Source: Rhizobium sp. TH2
Lineage (GTDB): Bacteria > Pseudomonadota > Alphaproteobacteria > Rhizobiales > Rhizobiaceae
Assembly: GCF_024707525.1 (NCBI RefSeq)
Contig: NZ_CP062231.1
Location: forward strand, 1,798,001 to 1,862,000
Reading direction: 5' to 3'
DNA length: 64,000 nt
Both the position numbers and the translations under genes were made by a program. This document shows, piece by piece, positions 57,433 to 64,000 of this stretch. The notes under the pieces were generated by a model. It saw nothing but the letters and a program-made list of their open reading frames with translations, did no database searches and was not told the origin of the DNA. The first letter of the stretch is position 1. Every line of letters starts with the position of its first letter.

Positions 57433-58365
57433 TCAGGCCGACAGCATCAGGTCCATGTTCTGGACCGCGGCGCCCGAGGCACCCTTGCCGAGATTGTCGA
57501 GCAGTGCCACCAGGTTCAACTGCTCGCCATCGGGCGCGCCGAACACGAAGAGCTTCATCGTGTCCTTGCCGGCGAGTTCGACCGCGTTGACGCGTGGGAG
57601 CTTGGCGGAGACTTCGAGCGGGACGACCTCGACAATGTCTTGGCCGGCATAGTGATCAGCCAGCGCCTTGTGCACGCTTTCAAGGTTTGCCCCATCGAGC
57701 AGATGATCGATAAACAGCGGCACCTGCACGATCATGCCCTGCGGGAACTTGCCGACCGAAGGCGAGAAGATCGGCGAACGCTCTAGCATGCCGTGGATTT
57801 TCATCTCAGGCACATGCTTGTGCTTCAGGCTCAGGCCGTAGAGGAAATGCGGTGCATCGATATGTTCGGGATTGGTCGCGTCCTCGATCTGGGCGATCAT
57901 CTGCTTGCCGCCACCGGTATAGCCAGACACGGCGTTGACAGTGATCATGTAGGATTCCGGCAGGATGCCCGCCATTCGCAGCGGCCGCACCAGGCCGATG
58001 GCGCCGGTGGGATAGCAGCCGGGATTTGCAACGTAACGTGCCGCCCGGATCTTTTCGCCTTGCACCTTGTCCATCTCGGCGAAACCGTATGCCCAGTCGG
58101 GATGCACCCGGTAGGCGGTCGATGTGTCGATGATCCGCACATTGTTGTTGGCGGCGGTCATCGCCACGGCTTCCTTCGACGCGTCGTCGGGCAGGCAGAG
58201 GATAGCTATGTCGGCCGAATTCAGGAAATCCTCGCGCATCGCGGCATTGCGGCGCTCGGCCTCGGGGATCGACAGAAGCTCGACATCAGCGCGGCCGGCC
58301 ATGCGCGTGCGGATCTGCAGACCCGTCGTGCCGTGTTCGCCATCGATGAAGATCTTCGGTTTCAT
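57433..58365 (-). CDS. argC: N-acetyl-gamma-glutamyl-phosphate reductase, type 2 (310 aa)
   Basis: Third step of arginine synthesis, NADPH-dependent. The short type-2 form starts [19 protein letters not shown], with the active-site cysteine in [10 protein letters not shown] (Cys117) and a downstream [18 protein letters not shown] loop. ATG 58365 follows GGGAA; the frame starts further upstream, but the extension is not conserved-looking. It lies between speB and the APH-like gene on the minus strand. Confidence 0.95.
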   Translation of the reverse strand: MKPKIFIDGEHGTTGLQIRTRMAGRADVELLSIPEAERRNAAMREDFLNSADIAILCLPDDASKEAVAMTAANNNVRIIDTSTAYRVHPDWAYGFAEMDKVQGEKIRAARYVANPGCYPTGAIGLVRPLRMAGILPESYMITVNAVSGYTGGGKQMIAQIEDATNPEHIDAPHFLYGLSLKHKHVPEMKIHGMLERSPIFSPSVGKFPQGMIVQVPLFIDHLLDGANLESVHKALADHYAGQDIVEVVPLEVSAKLPRVNAVELAGKDTMKLFVFGAPDGEQLNLVALLDNLGKGASGAAVQNMDLMLSA

Positions 58366-58502
58366 GATCATTCCCATTGTTCGAGAAGGCTTATGCTCGG
58401 CAGCATATAGTTTCGGTTTGACAAAAGCGCAACAAAAACGGGGCATGCCAAGCGCTTACGCCTGCGAGCGGACTCATTTTCTGATCCGCTTGAATCTCTT
58501 TG

Positions 58503-59453
58503 TCAGCCGCCCGCGACCTTCTCGCCCCGGAGTGCCAGCAGATACATCGCCACGGTCGCACCGGCGATCGCGGTGATGCCGGCATGGTCATAGGGCGGTG
58601 ATACCTCGACCACATCGCCGCCGCGGATATCGAGGCCGCCGAGCTTCTGCAGCACCGACAGCATCTTGGCCGACGAGGGCCCGCCCGCGACCGGCGTGCC
58701 GGTACCCGGCGCATAGGCCGGATCGAGGCAATCGATATCGAAGGTGACGTAGCAGGGCCGGTCGCCGACATGGCCGAGGATCGTCTCGGCGATCGCCGCC
58801 GCCGTCATGTCCTCGACCTCGTGGCCATAGACCAAACGGATGCCGCAATCCTCGGGCGCATGTGTGCGGATGCCGATCTGGATCGAATGGCTCGTGTCGA
58901 TCACCCCGTCGCGCGCGGCACGGCCCACGAAGGAGCCATGGTCGATACGCTTGCCGTCATCGAACCACGTGTCCTGATGCGCATCGAAATGCACCAGCGC
59001 CAATGGACCGTGCTTGGCGGCATGCGCCTTCAGCACCGGCCAGGTCACGAAGTGGTCGCCACCGAGCGTCAGCAGGAAGGCGCCGGACTTGATGATCTTG
59101 GCCGCTTCCTTCTCGATCGCACCGGGGATCTTCGGATGGTCGCCATAGTCGAACAGGCAGTCGCCATAATCGATGACAGCGAAATCCTCGAACAGGTCGC
59201 GATGGAAGGGATATTGCGGATCGTTGTCGAAAATCGCCGACGCCTCGCGGATGGCACGTGGCCCGAAGCGGGTGCCGGGCCGGTTCGAGACCGCCGCATC
59301 GAAGGGAATGCCCCAGACGACGGCATCCACATCAGACAGGTTCTTGGTGTATTTCCGCCGCATGAAGGACAGTGCCCCGGCATAGGTCGGGTCGGTGGCG
59401 GCGCCCTTGATGGCTTTGGCGGTGAAGGCGTTGTCGGTGGTGCGTGATGGCAT
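58503..59453 (-). CDS. speB: Agmatinase (316 aa)
   Basis: Ureohydrolase that splits agmatine to putrescine and urea. Binuclear manganese ligands are visible: GGDHFVTWP, HFDAHQDTW and TFDIDCLDPAYAPGTGTP. AGGA lies eight bases before ATG 59453. It is upstream of argC (137-base gap), part of a minus-strand set from rpsI side. Confidence 0.93.
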   Translation of the reverse strand: MPSRTTDNAFTAKAIKGAATDPTYAGALSFMRRKYTKNLSDVDAVVWGIPFDAAVSNRPGTRFGPRAIREASAIFDNDPQYPFHRDLFEDFAVIDYGDCLFDYGDHPKIPGAIEKEAAKIIKSGAFLLTLGGDHFVTWPVLKAHAAKHGPLALVHFDAHQDTWFDDGKRIDHGSFVGRAARDGVIDTSHSIQIGIRTHAPEDCGIRLVYGHEVEDMTAAAIAETILGHVGDRPCYVTFDIDCLDPAYAPGTGTPVAGGPSSAKMLSVLQKLGGLDIRGGDVVEVSPPYDHAGITAIAGATVAMYLLALRGEKVAGG

Positions 59454-59555
59454 GATTCTGGTCCTGTCGATCTTGATCACAGGCTAGAGGCTGCCAGTTC
59501 ATCCGTCAAAGCATGGATGAACCGCTGATTAAGAGTCAGCTGCTCCACAAAAGCA

Positions 59556-59580
59556 GAAAGGCCGGGTTTCCCCGGCCTTC
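59556..59580 (-). terminator. Intrinsic terminator of rpsI
   Basis: On the minus strand a 9-bp stem (59571-59579 with 59558-59566) with GAAA loop is followed by TCTGCTTTTG. It lies 25 bases after the rpsI stop. Confidence 0.8.
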
Positions 59581-59604
59581 CAAAATCCTGATATCCTGAA
59601 GCGA

Positions 59605-60072
59605 TTAACGCTTCGAGAACTGGAACGAACGACGTGCCTTCGCACGGCCGTACTTCTTGCGCTCGACCACGCGGCTGTCGCGGGTCAGGAAGCCACCCTT
59701 CTTCAGAACGCCGCGCAGCGCGGGCTCGAAGTAGGTCATGGCCTTGGAAATGCCGTGGCGAACCGCACCGGCCTGGCCGGACAGACCGCCGCCGGCAACC
59801 GTGGCGATGATGTCGTACTGGCTGTCACGGGCAGCGGCAACCATCGGCTGGCGCAGGATCATCTGCAGCACCGGACGGGCGAAGTAAGCCGAATAGTCCT
59901 TGCCATTGACAACGATCTTGCCGGAGCCGGCCTTGACCCAGACGCGGGCAACCGCATCCTTGCGCTTGCCGGTCGCATAGGAACGGCCGAAATTGTCGAC
60001 CTTGCGAACGTGAACCGGAGCGGAGGTTTCGACCTGTGTGCCGAGGTCCTTGAGGGAAGAAAGATCAGCCAT
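59605..60072 (-). CDS. rpsI: Small ribosomal subunit protein S9 (155 aa)
   Basis: Ribosomal protein uS9 with rhizobial N-terminal extension ([20 protein letters not shown]). Conserved core: [34 protein letters not shown] and the basic C-terminal tail [17 protein letters not shown] that reaches the P-site tRNA. The ATG is two bases after the rplM stop, so the two are one operon. Confidence 0.98.
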   Translation of the reverse strand: MADLSSLKDLGTQVETSAPVHVRKVDNFGRSYATGKRKDAVARVWVKAGSGKIVVNGKDYSAYFARPVLQMILRQPMVAAARDSQYDIIATVAGGGLSGQAGAVRHGISKAMTYFEPALRGVLKKGGFLTRDSRVVERKKYGRAKARRSFQFSKR

Positions 60073-60074
60073 AA

Positions 60075-60539
60075 TCAGCCTCGCTTGATGTTCTTGGCAT
60101 TGAGCGTGGCAACGTCGAAGGCGACGGGCTGCTGGGCTTCATGCGGATGGGTTGCGCCGGAATAGACCTTGAGGTTCTTCATCTGGCGACGGCCGAGCGG
60201 GCCGCGCGGAACCATACGTTCAACGGCCTTCTCGAGCACGCGCTCGGGGAAACGGCCTTCGAGCGTCTGGCGCATGGTGCGCTCCTTGATGCCGCCCGGA
60301 TAGCCGGTGTGCCAGTAGAACTTCTTGTCGGTGAATTTCTTGCCGGTGAAGACGACCTTGTCGGCATTGATAACGATGACGTTGTCGCCGTCGTCGACAT
60401 GCGGGGTAAAGGTCGGCTTATGCTTGCCGCGAAGGCGGTTGGCGATAATGGAAGCAAGGCGTCCGACCACGAGGCCTTCGGCATCGATCAGGATCCATTT
60501 CTTCTCAACTTCCGCCGGCTTCTGTACGAAGGTGGACAT
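60075..60539 (-). CDS. rplM: Large ribosomal subunit protein L13 (154 aa)
   Basis: Ribosomal protein uL13. The core starts [18 protein letters not shown], has [16 protein letters not shown] and [19 protein letters not shown], all typical. ATG 60539 is chosen over the longer frame to 60653, which would cover the leader hairpin. Its leader is unusual: see the promoter, terminator-like hairpin and stem-loop at 60560-60694. Confidence 0.98.
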   Translation of the reverse strand: MSTFVQKPAEVEKKWILIDAEGLVVGRLASIIANRLRGKHKPTFTPHVDDGDNVIVINADKVVFTGKKFTDKKFYWHTGYPGGIKERTMRQTLEGRFPERVLEKAVERMVPRGPLGRRQMKNLKVYSGATHPHEAQQPVAFDVATLNAKNIKRG

Positions 60540-60559
60540 GATGTTGTCTCTCATCTGAT

Positions 60560-60587
60560 CCCCGCAACCGGCGGACCGGCAAAGGGG
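60560..60587 (-). promoter_or_regulatory. Second stem-loop in the rplM leader
   Basis: On the transcript CCCC...CCGG-TCCG-CCGG...GGGG folds as a 4+4-bp stem (arms 60560-60563 and 60584-60587; inner CCGG pairs) and lies 21 bases before the rplM ATG. It could be a site for L13 or another regulator. Confidence 0.4.
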
Positions 60588-60624
60588 CGTTTCTTGTTGC
60601 TTGGATTGGGTCGCCTGAGCGCCC

Positions 60625-60651
60625 AAAAAGAAAGCCACCCCGGAGGGCGGC
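60625..60651 (-). terminator. Terminator-like hairpin in the rplM leader
   Basis: On the minus strand GCCGCCC-TCCG-GGGTGGC (60651 down to 60634, one wobble pair) is followed by TTTCTTTTTGG. It begins only about eight bases after the transcription start implied by the promoter at 60666-60694 and ends 85 bases before the rplM ATG. Confidence 0.7.
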
Positions 60652-60665
60652 ATTTCTGTCGCGGC

Positions 60666-60694
60666 TTATAGGCTGTTACCCGGGAAACGTCAAG
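60666..60694 (-). promoter_or_regulatory. Consensus promoter of rplM-rpsI
   Basis: CTTGAC, exactly 17 bases, CTATAA on the minus strand is a near-perfect match to the rhizobial housekeeping promoter. Predicted start is near 60659. Confidence 0.8.
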
Positions 60695-60889
60695 CGCAGG
60701 ATTTCCGGGATATAAACAAATAACTTCGCAAAAACAACGACGTAGATGTGAGGTAATAAGATACCGTATTTTTTTGGTGACTTGGCTTCAGACGGTTTCT
60801 TGCAATGTGGGACAGCAAACCTGGCCGACCTCGGCCAACAAACAACATGCCGGTCGCTGACCCGCAAACACAAGAAAGAGAAGTTGGAA

Positions 60890-61222
60890 ATGTTCAAGAA
60901 AAGCAATGTTGCCATCATGGCAACCTCGATCGCAATCCTCTCCGTGGCCGGTCTCGCCGGCGCCGCACAGATGAAGGCCGCAAGCACTACGCGCGCGGCA
61001 GGCATGAATTGCACCATCCCCAACAATGTCAGCTGCAAGATCAGCAGCGCCAAAGGGATCAAGTCGGTGCTGATCAAGGCCGGCGCTGCACAGAACAACG
61101 TGATCCTGGTCAACAAGAGCTACAATTCCTGCCCCAAGCAGGTGACGGTGACCTGGGATTCTGCCTTCCAGATGGGCAGCAAGTCGATCGCCGAATGCTC
61201 CTCGATGAAGCTCACGAACTGA
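60890..61222 (+). CDS. Small secreted protein with four cysteines (110 aa)
   Basis: A signal peptide (MFKKSNVAIMATSIAILSVAGLAGA) is followed by a short mature domain with four cysteines (MNCTIPNNVSC, YNSCPK, AECSSM), probably two disulphides. ATG 60890 is preceded by GAGAAGTTGGAA; the frame extends 36 codons upstream without support. No family recognised. A terminator follows. Confidence 0.7.
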   Translation: MFKKSNVAIMATSIAILSVAGLAGAAQMKAASTTRAAGMNCTIPNNVSCKISSAKGIKSVLIKAGAAQNNVILVNKSYNSCPKQVTVTWDSAFQMGSKSIAECSSMKLTN

Positions 61223-61243
61223 AGTCTCAGGCTTCGTCCTGGG

Positions 61244-61278
61244 ATCCGGCGGGCATCAAACCCGCCGGATTTTCATTC
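61244..61278 (+). terminator. Intrinsic terminator of the small secreted gene
   Basis: A 10-bp perfect stem (61244-61253 with 61261-61270), 7-base loop, then TTTCATT. Overlaps the end of the convergent thioesterase gene. Confidence 0.75.
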
Positions 61279-61709
61279 TAGATTTTGGCCGGCGGGATCG
61301 AATAAGTGGTCGTCGCATGGGCGATGATCTGGCGCGTATCGACGCGCTCGACGGACACTTCCATCACCGCCAGCGAGCGGCCGAGCTTGAGAATGCGGCA
61401 AACGCCATCCAACGGCACCGGCTCTGGCCGGTTGAGAAAATTGATGTTGAGATTGGTGGTCAGCGCCAGCGCTACCGGCCCGATATGGGCGAGCAGCGCG
61501 ACATAGGCCGCCACGTCCGCAAGCGCGAAGATCGAGGGTCCCGATACCGTGCCGCCCGGCCTGAGATGCGCCTCGGTGGGCCAGAACCGCAGCGTCGCCG
61601 TGCCCGGCGCGACATCGACGCATTTATAGGCATGCCCGGCCGCCATGATCTGCGGGAATTCGCGTGTGAGGAACTCGTCGATCTGTTCGGCGGTGAGGAT
61701 GGGGGTCAT
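61278..61709 (-). CDS. PaaI-family hotdog thioesterase (143 aa)
   Basis: Hotdog-fold acyl-CoA thioesterase: LRPGGTVSGPSIFALADVAAY (about residues 48-68, the conserved helix with Asp) and LTTNLNINFLNRPEP (strand 3). Probable physiological role unknown; PaaI hydrolyses phenylacetyl-CoA type esters. It starts 33 bases after the EamA gene on the same strand, so they may be one transcript. Confidence 0.88.
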   Translation of the reverse strand: MTPILTAEQIDEFLTREFPQIMAAGHAYKCVDVAPGTATLRFWPTEAHLRPGGTVSGPSIFALADVAAYVALLAHIGPVALALTTNLNINFLNRPEPVPLDGVCRILKLGRSLAVMEVSVERVDTRQIIAHATTTYSIPPAKI

Positions 61710-61742
61710 GGATATCTCATAAACCAGATCATCGGCCTGCGG

Positions 61743-62579
61743 CTAGCCCAGCTTCATCACCAGGGCGCCGGCGGCGATGATGCCGCCCGCCACATAGCGC
61801 CAGGGGCTCGCCTTCTCCTTCAAAATGAAGACCGAAATCAGCAGTGCGAAGAAGATCGAAGTCTCGCGAAGCGCCGCGACGGCCGCGATCGGCGCCTTGG
61901 TCATGGCATAAAGTGCGAGTCCGTAGGACGCGACCGAGCCGGCGCCGCCGAACAGCCCGCGTTTCCAGCTCTTGCCGACATGCGCGAGAACCGGCCGCGT
62001 GCCGCGCGTCGCAAAGGCATAGGCGAAGAGCGGGATCGGCGGCAATATGCAGATCCACAGCGTGTAGGCGATCGGATCGCCGGCGATATGGGCGCCTCGA
62101 CCATCCACGAATGTATAAAGCGATATGACGACTGCGTTGATCAAGGCAACGGCGATCGCCTGGCCGCTGCCGCCGCGCGCTTCGAAAGCGAGCGCCAGCA
62201 CGCCGGCGGAGATCGTGAAAATGCCGAGATACATCGTCGGCTTCAGCGTTTCACCAAGCAGCAGCCAGGTGGAGAATGTCACGAGCAACGGCGCGGCACC
62301 GCGCATGAGCGGATAGACCAGCCCGATATCGCCGTGTTTATAGGCGGCGCCGACGAGCTGGTAATAGGCAAAATGTATGCAGACCGAGGCGAGGATATAG
62401 GGCCATGCCGCGATATGCGGCAGCGGCACGAAGGGCAGGGCGCAGATTGACACGACCGACGCGCCGAGCGCCACCATGGTCGAATCGAGCTGCTTGTCGG
62501 ATCCGGACTTGACCAGCGCATTCCATGTCGCATGCAGGCAGGCGCCGAGAAGAACAAGTAGGACGACATCGAAGGGCAT
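61743..62579 (-). CDS. EamA-family membrane transporter (278 aa)
   Basis: Nine to ten helices with two EamA repeats. The first repeat has PLMRGAAPLLVTFSTWLLLGE (residues about 85-105) and the second ALRETSIFFALLISVFILKE at the C-terminus, typical of the DMT family. The start at 62579 (MPFDVVLLVLLG) places the first helix at the N-terminus, but no good SD precedes it; ATG 62618 and 62654 are alternatives. Substrate unknown. Confidence 0.85.
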   Translation of the reverse strand: MPFDVVLLVLLGACLHATWNALVKSGSDKQLDSTMVALGASVVSICALPFVPLPHIAAWPYILASVCIHFAYYQLVGAAYKHGDIGLVYPLMRGAAPLLVTFSTWLLLGETLKPTMYLGIFTISAGVLALAFEARGGSGQAIAVALINAVVISLYTFVDGRGAHIAGDPIAYTLWICILPPIPLFAYAFATRGTRPVLAHVGKSWKRGLFGGAGSVASYGLALYAMTKAPIAAVAALRETSIFFALLISVFILKEKASPWRYVAGGIIAAGALVMKLG

Positions 62580-62876
62580 CGGGACCAGCCGCGGGAGGGG
62601 CCGGCGTGGGCCGGACATGAGAAGACCGCGCAGCTTCAACAGAACGGGCGTCAAAAATCAAAGCGAAAAGCGTAAAAAGCAGGTCTCTTTACGCAATCGC
62701 GGCGGCCTTTTACGGTTTTCGCCCGGGGAGGGAGCGCTTCAACTATCGGGCGAGCCCCATTGTTGCCATTTTGTTCTCTCAGATGAAAAGCCTTGATCTT
62801 TGCGATTGATGTTATTGAAGCGTCGGGTATGAATCATGTACATCATGCGTACGAAGATAGAACACGGAGACTGCAT

Positions 62877-63308
62877 ATGTCGCTCGACCCCAGAATCTCA
62901 TTGGTAACTTTAGGGGTCGAGGATGTGGCCCGCGCGACCGAATTCTATGAAAGGCTCGGTTGGAAGAAATCCTCTGCCAGCCAGGATTCCGTCACCTTCA
63001 TCCAGTTGAAAGGCACCGTGCTCGGGTTATTCTCGCGCGAGGCGCTGGCGCACGATGCCCATGTCGAGAATACGCCGAAGGGATTTTCCGGCATAACGCT
63101 TGCCCATAACGTCACCAGCGAGCGCGGCGTCGATGCGGTCTTCAAGTTCGCGCTCTCCTGTGGCGCCATTGAAGTCAAGAAACCGGAAAAGGTCTTCTGG
63201 GGCGGCTATTCCGGCTATTTCGCCGATCCGGACGGCCATCTCTGGGAGATTGCCTATAACCCGTTCTTCCCACTCAATGCCGAAGGACATGTCGTCCTGG
63301 AAGCGTGA
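62877..63308 (+). CDS. VOC-family protein (143 aa)
   Basis: Glyoxalase-fold protein: SLVTLGVEDVARATEFYERLGW at the N-terminus, LGLFSREALA, and YSGYFADPDGHLWEIAYNP at the end, where His and Glu are the usual metal ligands. GGAGA precedes ATG 62877. The frame continues 28 codons upstream, but that part contains no family motif. Substrate unknown. Confidence 0.88.
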   Translation: MSLDPRISLVTLGVEDVARATEFYERLGWKKSSASQDSVTFIQLKGTVLGLFSREALAHDAHVENTPKGFSGITLAHNVTSERGVDAVFKFALSCGAIEVKKPEKVFWGGYSGYFADPDGHLWEIAYNPFFPLNAEGHVVLEA

Positions 63309-63321
63309 GAAGCCGCGCGTC

Positions 63322-63633
63322 TTAGTAACAAGCGCCGCCCATGCAGGAGCGCGTCACGCAACGCTGGACCAGGCACTGATCGGCATTGGCGGAGGGAATG
63401 TAGACTTTCTCGGTCGATTGATGCGAGCTGCAATATTGCTCGTTGCGCACATAGCGGTCGTAGAGGGTGAATCCCTTTCGGCGCGGCGAGGGATAACGAA
63501 AGATCGCGGCACCCTCATTTCGGATGATCGATTTGATCTCGCCGCAGGTCAGCTGCATCGCGGAATAGCGGGAAGTGGCATCGGCGGATGAGAATGCGAT
63601 CATTGCCATCAGTATCGCCAGCAACCTTGACAT
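63322..63633 (-). CDS. Small secreted cysteine-rich protein (103 aa)
   Basis: Signal peptide (MSRLLAILMAMIAFSSADA) followed by a basic mature domain with five or six cysteines (LTCGEI, QYCSSH, DQCLVQRCVTRSCMGGACY). The cysteine cluster at the C-terminus is characteristic of small disulphide-rich secreted proteins. The start at 63633 is supported by the signal peptide. Convergent with the VOC gene. Unknown function. Confidence 0.7.
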   Translation of the reverse strand: MSRLLAILMAMIAFSSADATSRYSAMQLTCGEIKSIIRNEGAAIFRYPSPRRKGFTLYDRYVRNEQYCSSHQSTEKVYIPSANADQCLVQRCVTRSCMGGACY

Positions 63634-63712
63634 CCCCCATCGTCCTCCCAACTTCCTTATGTCATTCGCCGCGATCCGCGGCCTTCGTCGCCAGCCATCA
63701 TGAGAGGCACGC

Positions 63713-64000
63713 ATGGACCACGACAACTATGATCGTAACCTGATCCGCGACATTTTGAAAACAACTAAAAATATCGCCGTGATCGGCGCGTCTCCGAATC
63801 CGGCGCGCCCGAGCTATGGCGTCATGCGTTTTTTGCTCGGCAAGGGCTATCGTGTGATCCCGATCAATCCGGGGCATGCCGGCAAGGAAATCCAGGGCCA
63901 GAAGGTCTATGCCTCTCTGGCCGACATCGAGGAGGATGTCGACATGGTCGAGATTTTCCGCGCCGCCGACCAGCTTTCCGCAGTCGTGGACGAGGTTCTG
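63713..64000 (+). CDS. CoA-binding domain protein (partial, continues beyond window)
   Basis: Rossmann-like CoA-binding protein of the YccU type. The visible 96 residues include the nucleotide/CoA-binding start NIAVIGASPNPARPSYGVM, GKGYRVIPINPGHAGKEI and DIEEDVDMVEIFRAADQL. ATG 63713 has GAGAGG upstream. The window cuts the gene before its C-terminus. Confidence 0.88.
   Translation, partial: MDHDNYDRNLIRDILKTTKNIAVIGASPNPARPSYGVMRFLLGKGYRVIPINPGHAGKEIQGQKVYASLADIEEDVDMVEIFRAADQLSAVVDEVL

Overview
The window reads as chromosomal DNA of a rhizobial alphaproteobacterium (order Rhizobiales, probably Rhizobiaceae). The evidence is high-GC coding and several groupings I associate with that order: ldtR beside a DUF6163 membrane gene, nrdR-ribD-ribE-ribH-nusB, plsX-fabH-ihfA-merR, a DUF982 protein, DUF2842 next to heme A synthase, and rplM-rpsI near argC and speB. 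Several promoters match the CTTGAC-N17-CTATAT pattern typical of the group. No species call is possible from the sequence alone.

Layout. 1-5140: a small RTX protein, aspS, and a large RTX protein built on seven 165-bp repeats. 5177-6907: VOC, two SRPBCC genes and a divergent ArsR regulator. 7225-11154: creD and three exported proteins of unknown role. 11365-17550: parC, an AbrB-like orphan, an EamA exporter, bpt, an RDD protein, a 56-aa gene and hemB. 17716-22580: a cell-wall remodelling neighbourhood (DUF6163, ldtR, a YcbB-like L,D-transpeptidase) with a broken ParD/ParE module between regulator and enzyme. 22929-24859: two tandem 275-aa RTX paralogues. 25033-32739: glyA, an MGDG-synthase-like glycosyltransferase, nrdR, the riboflavin genes, nusB and an MFS transporter. 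32932-40584: hppA, a BamE-like lipoprotein, a Cbp3-type chaperone, DUF177, plsX, fabH, ihfA, merR and DUF982. 40584-41456: a 272-bp inverted-repeat element, a small ORF and tRNA-Pro(GGG).

41622-52840 is a surface-polysaccharide locus: sulfotransferase-like protein, two GT4 glycosyltransferases, a Wzy/ligase, a polyprenyl-phosphate hexose-1-phosphate transferase, a Wza-type export lipoprotein, a Wzz/ExoP-like copolymerase and a CelD-like acyltransferase, with an intact RelE/ParE-type module in the middle. It resembles rhizobial polar-adhesin clusters (upp of Agrobacterium, gms of R. leguminosarum); that identification is inference. No Wzx flippase is visible.

52985-59453: DUF2842, ctaA, then a minus-strand run speB-argC-APH(6)-like kinase-luxR-luxI, so an acyl-homoserine-lactone quorum-sensing pair lies in tandem behind amino-acid genes. 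59605-64000: rpsI and rplM with a structured leader, a PaaI thioesterase, an EamA exporter, a VOC protein, small secreted proteins and the start of a CoA-binding protein.

The most useful leads are: a consensus promoter that runs straight into a terminator-like hairpin ahead of rplM; a hairpin whose 3' arm is the luxI ribosome-binding site; a 7-7-7 inverted repeat before luxR; a copolymerase whose kinase-like domain lacks the Walker A lysine; a one-base frameshift in a ParE toxin; and a nested inverted-repeat element that starts on a stop codon. I did not find one convincing multi-gene system that is wholly new.
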